Source: Nipponacmea schrenckii (Eukaryota; Mollusca; Gastropoda; Lottiidae). Taken from it: a DNA stretch of 64,000 nt. Position numbers and translations under genes: made by a program. Shown here piece after piece: positions 47,601 through 58,270 of the stretch (position 1 is the first letter of the stretch; every line of letters begins with the position of its first letter). The notes beneath the pieces were generated by a model that was not told the DNA's origin, ran no database searches, and was given only the letters and a program-made list of their open reading frames with translations. Where the stretch lies: positions 21,810,317 to 21,874,316 of the forward strand of contig CM060202.1 in assembly GCA_030562195.1 (NCBI GenBank), written 5' to 3'.

Positions 47601-50600
47601 TGCACAGATGAGTGTTAATGAATTATATTTACATTTTATCATCAGTGACTTCATTAAACCAGTATCACAAACTGGCGTTTATTTTTCAATGGCTCAAAGT
47701 GACAATATGACGTCAAACCCATTTCCAAGCAAAGATTGATTCAATCTTAAGATTTGTAGCTATGACACACACCCTTAGCTTGATTGACAGATATAGAAAA
47801 CACTTCGTCTTCAGGCATTTTTACTATTAAATATTAAAAAAATATTGGGAGTATTTCATCCTAAAAGATGGATGAATGTAAATATAAGTAATGAATATGG
47901 ATCTTGTTATCCGGGTCCTTTGTCTTGTCACGTGATAAACCAGCGTTTATTTTCCCATAATGATAACAATATGCACATTCATTCCTTATATATTTATCTG
48001 TCTGACTTATACAATATCAATTTACCCTTGTTCATGTTTGAAATGCGGCCCCAACTTGACCACGTGTCTCTCTTTTAAGTTTGTTAAAAATCCGTGGTAT
48101 TTGAATTGTTTAGAAAATATGAAACCTATTTATGTCATGAATTTGAGTGCTGACGGAAATCCTGCAAGCAAATCAAATCCACTAACTAGATTGTATAAAG
48201 GATTTCTTAAATTCTAAAACCTTTTTCTATCATGATTTTGAGCAAATCAATTTTATTAATGAGATTGTATAGAGGGTTTCAGAATTTATATGTGATTGGT
48301 GGAAATACAGGTACCACAGAAGATTGAAAATAAGAATTAATGATCAGTTTCTCCGATACAATTTTAACTTAAGACAACCTTTTTATTACCCCTCTAACCA
48401 AATACTTTGCACAATTCATGTATACATCGTGTACTATAAACTGATTGTTTATCTGGGACAGATTGTAAATAGATTGTAAATATATTGCAGGTGTGTATAT
48501 CAGCGGGTATAAACATTTAACAGAACAAAGTAGCAATGAACCAAACTCAGACTGTAAATCTACAACTACAACATGTATGTATAAGGGGAATATGCCATAG
48601 GGTGTGGAGTGATAGGGGAATAGAAAAGATGAGGGTACCCATATTTATCTTGCCACTTCAATGGGGGTGAAGGGTGTGGAGAAATGTAAGCTATGGCGAT
48701 GGATCGGGTCTGTTGGTGGGGGGATGATGGGGTAATCTGGTATTATGGTTAAAATGTAAAATAGGTAATGTTGTAATTTGAAGTGAAAATAAGGCCTCTT
48801 TTAAATGTTGAAAATGAATCTGTTGTCATCTGAAACCAGTTAGCTTCTGATTTCTTTGGCTCTTCAAGGCTGGCTTCGGAGAGAGGCACTTCTCATTTCT
48901 TTACCCAACCTCCGGCATAATCTAGATACATCCTCAGGTTTACTTCCACTCATCGTCAGGTGTTCTCGTCAACTTTTTTTTTCTGTTCTGTTTAACTGGG
49001 GTTCACAAATTATCCAATACATCGTACATTTGGCCCAGAAATCGTATTGTAAAGAGGTAAACCAACTACGATTTAAAAGGAAATCAGAGTGTTTAATGTT
49101 CAATATATCTTTATTACAGCATCAGTTGTTGATAGATACAATTTGGTAGCAGTTTCCAGAGCACGGGCGTTTATCTATTTGTATCAACAACCCCTTAATC
49201 GCCAAGAAGCGTCTGATGTTTGTATTGGAGCTGGTGGTAACCTGGCGTATCTAGACAGTATTATACAAAACATGGTTAAAGATAGAATAGAATCTGGTGA
49301 TTGGGTACCGTAAGTCATAGATAAATTCATTTTTATAATTTTCAGTGTCAAGCCTTGTTTTCTCTTTGATTTATTTTTCCGTCAAGCTCTGTAGCTGAAT
49401 TTGATAGTATATGGTATAGTATTTCTGTTTTGGCCAAACATTTTTAAATGGGCTGGAATCGAAAATGAATATCTTAAACTGGTATTGTGCTTAACCGGAA
49501 GTGAGCTATTGCATAATTGGCACTAATTTTGCATCGAGTCTGAAGGGTTTATTTGTGGATGGATTTTGATCGGATTTTCTTTAATATGTTAATTGTAATA
49601 AGATTTATATGATTAAAAATTTAAAATTTCTAACTTAGTCGCTAGTTATCCGATCAATCTGAAAATGACAGAATGTAAACTGGTTGGCTATGCAACCACG
49701 GCTTTCCATAGGTATGCCAGTATTGGTTGACAAATTTTACCTTCCGGTTTTATCGGCATCTCAAAATTGACACTTTTGACTAATTTGGACGAATGTATCA
49801 CATTTTCTAACGCACGCAAAGAGTTGAGTTTTACAAATTATCAATGTCCATTTGATTCTCTTTTCAACAATATTTCCCCATCAATATGGATTTCATAATC
49901 TTGTTTTTAATCTCTAATCAACGACATTTGACATATTGGTTAAATGAAAAATTTTTAATGGTTAAATTTGGCAAAATTCTAAAATTGTCTGCTATATTAA
50001 ATGATTTCTAAATGATAATACACAACGATGGTAGTGAAACACTTGATTTGAATTTTACACACTGGTGAATTCGCCAGTTTCATCCTCTCTTAATTAGAAC
50101 TATGCTAGTGTTTCTAGAGGAATAACTCTATTCATATTCTAGCCGACGATACAAATTAGTTAAATAACACCGTAATAGCATTTTACTTTCTACTTTATTC
50201 ACAAATTTTATTAAAGCATATTATTTTATACATCAATTTATAGATGGGAATATACAAATTAAAGTTCTGTTTGTTTTTTTTTTCTCTAAGCTTATTAGAA
50301 GTCGCACAATAGTCAGTACTAATATCTAAAATCACATATTTCCAACTATGCTTATCTTTGATAGTGGACAACTAAAATAAAGACATAGTTACGTATTTGG
50401 CCAACTGGTAATAGGTATAGACATTTTGATTTCATAGGTGGCCTTAGAATAGTATCTATTATCAAATAAAACAAAACAGGAAGTTCTTTCTCCGACCGGA
50501 AGTGAGAACCGGAAATCTTTATTGTCAGTTCGATTTAGATCGGATTTTCATATTTGAAAACTTCAAAGTATTTGTCAAATACCAATTTTAGATTTCATGC

Positions 50601-53600
50601 AATTGAGTTAAATCCTCTACCCACGATTTGCAATTTAAAATTGAAGGGTCATTGGAAAAAGATTCAAACCCTGATTTCTCGCTTAATATATATGGGTGAA
50701 TTTTAAAACTTCACCAGTTGAAAGGCGATATGATTCTAGTTTTAACCAAATATGGAAAAAAAAAATTCAACTTCCGGTTTGGCTTCGAATGGCGTAATTA
50801 GGTTACTTCCGGTCTATAACAGGTGAAAAGTGCAAACTGTTTTAGGTATAACATGTGAATAGTAATCGATTTGATTTATAAAAAATTGGCTCCAGCTGCC
50901 TTATTTGCAGCCATTTGAATTTTTCGAGTCCTAATTCAGGCACTTTTGATTGACCGATTTCGATGAAATTTAGCACATGAATACATTTGCTCATTGGCCA
51001 CATTTCTATTTTTGAATTTCGGTTTTTTTTTCGAATTTGAAATTTTTTCAAAATAAGGCCACTTTAACGCCTACTAAAGGGTTGTCCCACTTAATCTATG
51101 ACCTTCAAAATCAGGTCAGATAAAGTTCATTATATTGTCTACATGTAGATATTTTTTAATTTGTCCTACTTCAAAAATTCACAGAGATATTTGTCCTTAA
51201 ACATAGCAAAAATTTTCATTCATTATATAGGTCATATGAAATTCAATATATTTCCTAGATGTTGGCAATTGCAAATTTGAGCTCCATAATATTCTAAGGT
51301 TGTCGAAATACGTTCATAATTGTAAGCAATTCTTATTAGAAATTTGTTTTCAAATATATAACTAAGATTGAAAATTTTTACAGTTTGCCTTTTGACTAAA
51401 AGCGGCTGAGAGAACACAAGTGGAAAAGGTGTTAATGTTCTCAGCCTTAGTTACCATTTATTTATGTCATAATATTTTGCTTTATTTTGGATTAAGTCTT
51501 CCTCCTTCCCTTATTAAAATATCTTATTTAGTATCACAGGGTACGCGTGGATAGGACTTCATAATTCAACATGGGATAGCGGTGAAGCTAAAACGTTTTA
51601 TAGTGGAAATTCAACGTCTACCGGTTATAAAGCTATGAGCATGTCTTCATACGATTGGTAAGTATGTCTTTAATAGTCATACAATTTAAAATCTCAGAAA
51701 TTGTCGTCATATTTATCAATTACACTTACCAGGTGTCTTGACTAAAGAATATAATCTTTAAATAACATGATATATCTATTAAACTGAAAACCAATTGCGT
51801 GATACCTTCCCCCACCCTCTTAATCATCCCTACCACTCTTGCCTAGGTAACCTGCGATTAAAAATATGCCTTGCTTGATTTTATTAACTTTTGGAATCAC
51901 GAAAATATCATACACATAACCAACACACCTAACCTCTTGGTTCTTTATATTGATACTGCTTTTTGACGAGAACAGAATCAAACATAACATGGTGTATTTA
52001 AAGTATTATAGCGGAATTACTGAATGGCAGTGGGTTTTGTATGAGCTAGTTGGACATGATAGGTTAGATCAATGGCGACTCACTGCTATCCGCGTTACAA
52101 TCTACTAGCTAATTGGACACGGTAGTTCGGATCAATGGTGACTCATGCTATCCGCGTTACAATCTACTAGCTAGTTGGACATGGTAGTTAAGATCAATGG
52201 TGACTCACTGCTATCGTGTTACAATCTACTAGCTAGTTGGACATGATAGTTTAGATCAATGGTGGCTCACTGCTATCCGCGTCACAATCTACTAACTAGT
52301 TGGACAAGATAGTTTAGATCAATGGTGAATTACTGCTATCGTGTTACAATCTACTAGCTAATTGGACATGATAGTTTAGATTATTGGTGGCTCACTGCTA
52401 TCGTGTTACAATCTACTAGCTAGTTGGACATGATAGTTTAGATCAATAGTGACTCACTGTTATCGTGTCACAATCTGCTAGCTAGTTGGGCATGATAGTT
52501 TAGATTATTGGTGGCTCACTGCTATCGTGTTACAATCTACTAGCTAGTTGGACATGATAGTTTAGATCAATGGTGACTCACTGCTATCCGCGTTACAATC
52601 TACTAGCTAATTAGACATGGTAGTTCTGATCAATGGTGACTCTCTGCTATCCGCGTTACAATCTACTAGCTAGTTGGACAAGATAGTTTAGATCAATGTT
52701 GGCTCACTGCTATCCGCGTTACAATCTACTAGCTAGTTGGACAAGGTAGCTAAGATCAATGGTGGCTCAGTGCTATCGCGTTACAATCTACTAGCTAGTT
52801 GGACATGGTAGTTCAGATCAATGGTGACTCTCTGCTATCCGCGTTACAATCTACTAGCTAGTTGGACATGGTAGTTAAGATCAATGGTGGCTCTCTGCTA
52901 TCTTGTAGCAATCTACTAGCTAGTTGGACATGATAGTTTAGATTATTGATGGCTCACTACTATCGTGTCACAATCTACTAGCTAGTTGGACATGATAGTT
53001 TAGATTATTGGTGGCTCACTACTATCGTGTCACAATCTACTAGCTAGTTAGACATGATAGTTTAGATTAATGGTGGCTCACTGTTATTGGATAACAATCT
53101 ATTAGCTAGTTGGACATGATAGTCTAGATCAATGGTGGCTCATTGTTATCGTGTCACAATCTACTAGCTAGTTACTGTTTGGTTGCTTGGACAAAATGGG
53201 TTAGATATCGTGTTTATATGCTCCCCACCACACCTTGTCGTTCAATGACAATGAAAATGCCCTTCCCTGATAACAGAATTTCAATATAGCTTTTGTGTAT
53301 CAATCTTATCAGATCGTATTGCCACTTGGCTGAAATCATTACATAATCTTATCAGATCAAAATTCAAACAATGTGATTTATACTATAAAGTGTTATTTGT
53401 CCATAGAATAAGATGACATTTTGCTACAAGATAATAATGGGCGAGGTAATATAACCTTCGTTCACCTGACTTGACCAAATCATAACTTAGGATGAAGTGG
53501 GTCTAAGACGTACATGGGAGACAAATTATTAACCAACATACTCATACTCTTCACACTTGTAGACTCAAGCGTTGGAAACTTTATATATTCTTTCGTTATG

Positions 53601-56524
53601 CGTATATGTTGATATTGTATTACTTAATATAATTCATATAGGAGAATTTATTTATTCAAATCAATTTCTATAGCATCATTAGAGTTGTAAGTTGTTTTTT
53701 TTTATTTTTTTATTTGAATATGGTCAGTTATTGAGTATTAATAACTGATGACGTCACAGGTATATGTGAAATATTAAAAATACCAAATTTCAAAAAAGGG
53801 CATTATGGAATTTTAAATCGAATTGTCTTTTTGTTATTTTACAGGTCAACTAAAAATGAAACAACAGCGTATCAATTTATTTGTCAACAGAGAATAGGTA
53901 ATATCAAATTTCTATATTGTCCTGTGTATTAGTTCACTCTGGTGTAGATACGTTGACGTAAAACTCGATTTCATTTCATTTTAATAACCTTATAGCGTTA
54001 AGAAACGCATTTTCAAAATGTCAAGCATTTATTAACGTTTTGTACCCTGACTGCAAAAATACCTTTTCGTATCACACCTTAACAATTTCATATTATTACG
54101 AACTTTCTCTTATACTTGGATCGGAATAATCACTTTTCTTGATTCACAGAAGATTGTGTGGGTAGCGAATTCAGCGAATCAGAGACTCTGAGAGAAAATT
54201 TGACTTCGAAGCTTTACATCCTTCCTGTCAAGCATTCTGGTTGGCTGTATTCGCGTGTGTATAATCCATACAAGAAAAATGGCCCTTAGATTACCCACTT
54301 ATATTTTTCCTGTCATCTATAACAGGGGACTGCGTGTATCCACCACAATATAACAGGGGTATCTCCTCAGAGATTAAAGAAACCGAAATATATAAATATG
54401 GTTGTGAGGCACTGTGTAATAGTTATAAGTACCAGAATGATGAATGCTGGGGAATCACATACGACTTTAACCAACGAACATGTTACTTCCATTTCGGATC
54501 GGATGCCAAGATAGCTCTAGACCACTCTAAGTATATTGACACCACTGGCAGAGACATAAATTTGTATAGGAGAATTTGTTATATATGTAAGTATAACTGC
54601 TGCGAACTTACGTTTCCGATGCGGTGCGCAGTGTAGTATTATTACTACAGCAGAAATGAGCAAAAAATGATAATCGATTTTCGTGTACGTTTAATTGTTA
54701 GTTGTGCTGTACGTTGCGAGAATATCAAACACAGTTGTAATGAAATGAAAAATTTTCCGACCCCCACAAAGTTAGGCGAGTGTACCCCACACATGACGCC
54801 ATAACCCGTCTGTTCTTAGCTGAAGATACGGGTCAATATCGTAACAGTTGAAAAAAAAGAGGCGTTGCGAAAGCCGCACTTCATTTAAACATTTTTCCTT
54901 TTTTTTGTATTGTATCGATAATTCCACGACGACCGTGAGGCAAGTTCTAATTCTAGTGGATTGATCGAGCCATCAGCGGTTCTTAATTAATAGTTTTGCC
55001 AATAACAGAAACCCTTAACACTGACCTACCTGTTTTTTATATTCTTAACGAATTTGAATGAAATTCAGATTCATAATGTAAGAGTTTGCGTCACCAGCCT
55101 ACAAATTTATGTTTTAGTTGGGTTGAAAAATATTCCAACAACCATTCAACCATCGACACCACCAACAACTCAATCAACCACAGAACCACCGACAACTACA
55201 GAACCAGCGATAACCACTGAACCTCCGACCACTTCAGAACCAACAACTACAGAACCACCCACGACACAACCAACCACAGAACCAGCGACAACTCAACCAA
55301 CCACAGAACCAGCGACAACTCAACCAACCACAGAACCAGCGACAACTCAACCAACCACAGAACCATCAACAATCACTCAACCATCGACACCACCAACAAC
55401 TCAACCAACCACAGAACCACCCACAACTACAGAACCAGCGATAACCACTGAACCACCGACCACTTCAGAACCAACAACTATAGAACCATCCACGACACAA
55501 CCAACCACAGAACCAGCGACAACTCAACCAACCATAGAACCAGCGACAACTCAACCAACCACAGAACCATCGACAACTCAACCAACCACAGAACCAACGA
55601 CAACTCAACCAACCACAGAACCATCAACAACTCAACCAACCTCAGAACCACCGACAACTCAATCAGCCACAGAACCATCAACAACTACACAATCATCGAC
55701 AAAAGAACCACCGACAACTGAAGAACCACCAATTACAACAGAACCACTAACATCTGCACAATCAGCGTCTGAAACCGCTACAACTGACAATGTTCCAACA
55801 TCAACAGAATCCACAGTGGCAAGTACGTGCATGACTAATGATCTCTATGTTCCTTAGATAATATTAGTAGTTAGTTAATTAAACTATGCTATGTTCCAGT
55901 TTTCGACACTGAGTGTGTTAATGAGGTACATTGGGAGCATACTTATGGGAGCTCTTTTCTGAAATCATTGTGTACCATATTGCAATACAAAGGGACATAA
56001 TTTGATATACAAAAATACCTTACTCCAATATCTCTTTGATCCAAACAGCTTGGCAAATTGATAGGTTCAGCGTTACGAAGTCGGAATTCAATCACAAACA
56101 TCAATAAATTGAAACAAGAGTTACTTCTCTTACATAACTACTTCTTAAATTGAATGTTTCAGATACAACGTTTTCGAATCCTTTTACGCAGGCGCAACAA
56201 GCCGGAAATACTACAATAGATCTTGGCAATTTACCGGGTAATGTTAATCAAACCATTGAGACCGTGTGTAGATGTAAGTGTTTGGTCGGACCGCAATTAG
56301 AGATCGGTAGTAAACAGTTAGACGAAAAGCTGGACGAAATAACAACGGAATTGTTTGTCAATCCGAAGACAGTTTCTGCGGCCCGCCGAAAGTTAACTAG
56401 CGTAGATGATCCTCGACCGAGCGCTAAGGCTATCGGAAGTGTTTTGGGTATCACTACGCTGACCGTTGTGTTAGGATTTTTAATTTGTTTGGATGTTCCA
56501 TATATTTTGAAGTGGTTTAAGTAA
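41427..56524 (+). CDS. PAN - CTLD - PAN - mucin - transmembrane protein (first exon missing)
   Basis: Eight exons join in phase: 41427-41687, 48491-48574, 49120-49309, 51532-51657, 53845-53897, 54326-54586, 55118-55822 and 56163-56524. They total 2042 nt (680 codons including the stop, plus two bases completing the first split codon). Domains in order: PAN/Apple (six Cys), a short linker, a degenerate C-type lectin fold with WIGL, a second PAN/Apple of identical exon length, a 235-codon Thr/Pro/Glu mucin stretch, a Cys-rich juxtamembrane tail and a single helix near the C-terminus (GSVLGITTLTVVLGFLI). This looks like a cell-surface glycoprotein with a very short cytosolic end. The signal-peptide exon (which must end in phase 1) was not found. 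The closing segment, VDDPRPSAKAIGSV before the helix, resembles a tail I associate with molluscan mucin-like proteins. Ligand and role are unknown. Confidence 0.85.
42865..43000 (+). repeat. Tandem GTGTCCATTATTTATAAAAAA
   Basis: About six short units of AGTGTCCATTATTTATAAAA with varying A-run length. It is intronic. Confidence 0.8.
43308..43440. mobile_element. Palindromic MITE-like element
   Basis: The arms TATAGGTTAATGGTCGAAAG ... TAATAATGACCGT and ACGGTCATTATTAGACG ... CCATTAACC are reverse complements with mismatches, around a centre AGGACCGAAGGTCC. A related piece lies at 17330-17440. Confidence 0.65.
44045..44215. mobile_element. Repeat with internal palindrome, related to 17470-17600
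   Basis: It contains AGTCCAATATTGACTTTAAT then ATTGGACTCTT (a hairpin), then CCAATATGTTGGATATTGGT and GGTGACATCACATCTGTATT. The last words recur at 17520-17580 (GGTGACGTCACATTTGTATT), indicating a dispersed element. Confidence 0.5.
44285..44425 (+). repeat. 26-bp tandem repeat
   Basis: About five units of CCCTAGTTGTTGATCTTAAA plus TACTTA, diverging at the left side. It is intronic. Confidence 0.8.
44723..45076 (+). pseudogene. Unrecognised open frame with three internal stops
   Basis: The ATG at 44723 opens 84 codons (rich in K and E, ending LIESIGI), then TAA TGA TAA. The same frame resumes for about 30 codons (NLFSTDGIFEACEYIDEKIR) before a final TAG. The composition looks more coding-like than its surroundings. 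I do not recognise it; a broken retrocopy or transposon fragment is possible, and chance is not excluded. Confidence 0.25.
45101..45352 (+). mobile_element. tRNA-derived SINE
   Basis: AGCCGTGGTGGCTCAGTGAG carries an A box and ATCCTGGGTTCAATCCCGG a B box about 30 nt later, as in a tRNA-related head. The body continues through AACCCAGTTTTCCCC and AAAAGACACCATCA. Its 3' part appears interrupted by the hAT-like insertion at 45353 and may resume at 46729. Confidence 0.65.
45353..46720. mobile_element. Non-autonomous hAT-like transposon with 8-bp target duplication
   Basis: The ends are inverted: CAGGGGCGTAG at the left, CTACGCTCCTG at the right (10 of 11 pairs). Both sides are flanked by ACAGCATC (45345-45352 and 46721-46728). 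CA...TG ends and an 8-bp duplication are the hAT signature. The interior has many copies of GTCGGTAAAACGCGGAATCG and a tandem duplication of about 170 bp (46084-46255 versus 46256-46425). No transposase frame was seen. Confidence 0.82.
46768..46915. repeat. Long palindrome
   Basis: The left arm reads GAACCGCACTTAAGTGTCTA ... TAGTGATACCAA. The right arm returns TTGGTATCACTACGCC ... CTATAGACACGTGTGCGGTTC. The arms are about 63 bp with a 19-nt loop. It is probably a MITE. Confidence 0.82.
48285..48345. mobile_element. End of the 26.2-kb MITE family
   Basis: ATTGGTGGAAATACAGGTAC then CACAGAAGATTGAAAATAAGA matches the GGAATTGCAGGAACCACAGA end with divergence. Only one end was recognised. Confidence 0.35.
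48491..48574 (+). CDS. Linker exon between PAN and CTLD
   Basis: This 84-nt phase 1-1 exon follows AATATATTGCAG and ends at the GTATGT donor. It encodes VYISGYKHLTEQSSNEPNSD and CKSTTT. Its reality is supported by an 84-nt homologue with conserved splice sites in the inverted paralogue (61288-61205). Confidence 0.75.
49120..49309 (+). CDS. CTLD exon 1
   Basis: This 190-nt exon follows TTTATTACAG (phase 1 in, phase 2 out). It encodes the N-terminal half of a C-type lectin fold: FIYLYQQPLNRQEASDVC and IGAGGNLAYLDS, the usual alpha1-alpha2 region with one conserved Cys. Confidence 0.82.
49310..51531 (+). other. Intron in the lectin domain, no other feature recognised
   Basis: A 2.2-kb AT-rich intron with scattered CCGGAAGTGA-type words (49495, 50500, 50770, 50808). 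No repeat array or alternative exon was recognised. Confidence 0.5.
51532..51657 (+). CDS. CTLD exon 2 (WIGL)
   Basis: This 126-nt exon (phase 2-2) encodes GYAWIGLHNSTW, the WIGL hallmark, then SGNSTSTGYKAMSMSS. The acceptor ending at 51531 (ATTTAG) was chosen because the next AG (51538) would give a stop in frame. No EPN or QPD sugar motif is present. Confidence 0.82.
51725..51785 (+). repeat. Single copy of the 29.9-kb repeat unit
   Basis: CACTTACCAGGTGTCTTGAC, AAAGAATATAATC and ATGATATATCTATTAAACT match the array at 29870-30445 in the same orientation. Confidence 0.7.
52045..53180 (+). repeat. 62-63 bp tandem repeat, about 18 copies
   Basis: The unit is CTAGCTAGTTGGACATGATA, GTTTAGATCAATGGTGGCTC, ACTGCTATCCGCGTTACAAT, CTA. 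Units vary between GCTATCCGCG and GCTATCGTG and between GATCAATGG and GATTATTGG. It is intronic in the lectin domain. Confidence 0.93.
53845..53897 (+). CDS. CTLD exon 3 (last Cys)
   Basis: This 53-nt exon (phase 2 in, 1 out) follows GTTATTTTACAG. It encodes STKNETTAYQFICQQRI, the end of the lectin fold with its final cysteine. The usual penultimate Cys and WND are missing. Confidence 0.8.
53990..54275. repeat. Foldback-family copy beside PAN exon 2
   Basis: Core words are ATTCTGGTTGGCTGTATTCG, CGTGTGTATAATCCATACAA and GAAAAATGG. An inverted, diverged unit lies at the left (TTCAAAATGTCAAGCATTTA). It ends about 50 nt before the PAN exon 2 acceptor. Confidence 0.5.
54326..54586 (+). CDS. PAN/Apple domain exon 2
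   Basis: This 261-nt phase 1-1 exon has exactly the size and Cys pattern of the first PAN exon (DC, CEALC, DECWGI, TCYFHF, RICY). The two are probably internal duplicates. Confidence 0.85.
55118..55822 (+). CDS. Mucin-like Thr/Pro repeat exon
   Basis: This 705-nt phase 1-1 exon encodes about 235 residues of degenerate 7-10 residue repeats such as TTEPATTQP and TTQPTTEPS, a dense O-glycosylation substrate. A larger block of about 90 residues (from PSTPPTTQ to TSEPTT) is itself repeated. The donor is A/GTACGT; the open frame continues 35 nt into the intron. Confidence 0.88.
56163..56524 (+). CDS. Tail exon: Cys-rich segment and transmembrane helix
   Basis: This terminal exon follows AATGTTTCAG and ends at TAA 56522-56524. 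It encodes a Gln/Thr/Gly spacer, CRCKCLVG, a charged helix (KQLDEKLDEITTEL), DDPRPSAKAIGS and the membrane helix. AATAAA follows 48 nt after the stop. Confidence 0.9.
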
Positions 56525-56571
56525 CTTAGAAGAGAACGTACAGAATTGAGATTCTAATGAATATTGTCAAC

Positions 56572-56577
56572 AATAAA
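56572..56577 (+). terminator. Poly(A) signal of the mucin-lectin gene
   Basis: AATAAA, 48 nt after the stop. It is conserved in the inverted paralogue (59553-59558, minus), which supports function. Confidence 0.65.
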
Positions 56578-57070
56578 AAATGATAAGCAAATATTACAAC
56601 AAATTGCAGGAGACACCTTTTTTTATTCTCGCTTTGTTTGGAATATTATTGTATTTTACCTATTATATTCAATTATAATTCCTCATTTTTTCTGTTATTT
56701 TATCTTCGGTTGCAGTATTCTGTTTGAGATAGAAGGCAATAAGATTTCAGATCTTAATATAAAACAGAATTTATTGTGGTTTACCTTGACTACTATAGCC
56801 TCCTTCATAGTCTCGATTCTACGTTCAGGTTCGCTCCGAAATTGACATGTAAAACTATGCCCGGATAACCCGGTGTTAAAGATCTCCAGACATTTTCATA
56901 GCAAAACACCAGACTCTTTGATTGTGGTGTATGACCACCATTTTTCTCATAGTGAAAATGTTTTCTTAGAAAAGGCGAAGAGTTACATCTAATTGAACCA
57001 ATCAGAGGGACTCCGAAGTCTGGTTGCGGGTCATGGGTCATGGGTCATGGGTCAAATCGTGTCGAGACGC

Positions 57071-57494
57071 CACACCCCGTCCCCGATCGGTATTAACCTC
57101 TTTTTGTTCATTGTCACATGCAACACATTTACATGAATATAACAATATAATATTCGAATTTAGCTTTAAAACAAACACATCGTCCACTGTTTTGGATTTT
57201 AAGATTTAGAGTTAAATCCAATAGTGGTTTTGGAGCAGTATTTCTTGTCCTCAGACTATAACCAGACTGTCCTACTTGATTTGCCAACAAAAGTTGTTAG
57301 CAGCTGGCTTGATTGCTTAGAGTTGTATTAAGAACGGTGGCATGAGGACAAACCCACAATTAAGTTTTTGGGTGAAAACAAAGATGGCGGTATTGGTGAA
57401 TATGACACTGACTTGCCTGTATCATTTGGTCTTTTTATCATAGAAGTGAACACATCAATGAGAGTCAGTACGTAACAATAAGCCACAACGTTCA
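57071..57494. other. Spacer between inverted gene copies, left part
   Basis: No gene was recognised. An ATG in good context at 57375 (AAAGATGGCG) opens only 19 codons. Confidence 0.4.
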
Positions 57495-58270
57495 CAGTCT
57501 TTCTGACGATAGCGTAGAATCCAATCCAGTCACTACATTTACAAACTTCCGTAAAAAAAGCAATATTTGCTATTGCAGTCAAGGTATAATCCAACCAAAT
57601 TTCCGCGTGTTACAAGAAAGGCGGCTATAGGAGTCAAGGAATACGGTGAAAGTTCGTAATAGCTCGACATTGTGAAGATGTATAAGATGACGTTTGTAAT
57701 TGCTTGACATTGTGAAGATGTATAAGATGAAGATTTTAATAGCTTGACGTGATGTAGTGAAGATGTATAAGATGAAGATAATAATAGCTTGACATTGTGA
57801 AGATGTATAAAATGCTGTATGTAAATCTTGACATTGTGAAGATGTATAAGATGAAGATTGTAATAGCTTGACATTGTGAAGATGTATAAGATGATGTATG
57901 TAAATCTTGACATTGTGAAGATGTATGAGATAAAGTTTGTAATAGCTTGACATTGTGAAGATGTATAAGATGATGTATGTAAATCTTGACATTGTGAAGA
58001 TGTATGAGATGAAGTTTGTAATAGCTTGACATTGTGAAGATGTATAAGATGATGTATGTAAATCTTGACATTTTGAAGATGTATAAGATGAAGATTGTAT
58101 TAGCTTGACATTGTGAAGATGTATAAGATGAAGTTTGTAATAGCTTGACATTGTGAAGATGTATAAGATGAAGTTTGTAATAACTTGATATTGTGAACAT
58201 GTATAAGATGAAGTTTGTAGTAACTTGACATTGTGAAGATGTATAAGATGAAGTTTATAATAGCTTGAAG
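57495..58270 (-). repeat. Foldback-family copy with long 39-bp minisatellite arm
   Basis: The core (GACGATAGCGTAGAATCCAA, ATTGCAGTCAAGGTATAA) is followed by about 15 units of GTAATAGCTTGACATTGTGA plus AGATGTATAAGATGAAGTTT. A 36-bp variant unit (GATGTATGTAAATCTTGACA) alternates with it, giving a higher-order period of about 75 bp. The overlapping open frames of up to 190 codons are satellite translations. Confidence 0.88.

Larger units (their letters stand above)
41688..48490 (+). other. Intron 1 of the mucin-lectin gene
   Basis: A 6.8-kb intron between PAN exon 1 and the linker exon. It holds a short 20-25 bp repeat (42865-43000), two palindromes (43310-43430, 46768-46915), a 26-bp repeat (44285-44425), a SINE (45101) and a hAT-like element (45353-46720). 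Confidence 0.7.
54700..57070 (+). repeat. Left arm of a large inverted duplication
   Basis: This segment matches 59232-60890 in reverse complement, through intron, mucin exon, tail exon, poly(A) signal and 3' flank (up to GGGTCATGGGTCATGGGTCA against GACCTATGACCCATGACCCG). The two arms are separated by about 2.2 kb. Confidence 0.85.

Noticed and set aside
55478..55684. Leu/Val-rich minus-strand frame (and 60146-60388 plus)
   Set aside because: It is the antisense shadow of the mucin repeats.
57579..58200. Overlapping open frames of 154-190 codons on the minus strand with repeated SSYTSSQCQ
   Set aside because: They are translations of the 39-bp minisatellite in three frames; the same peptides appear at every array of this family.
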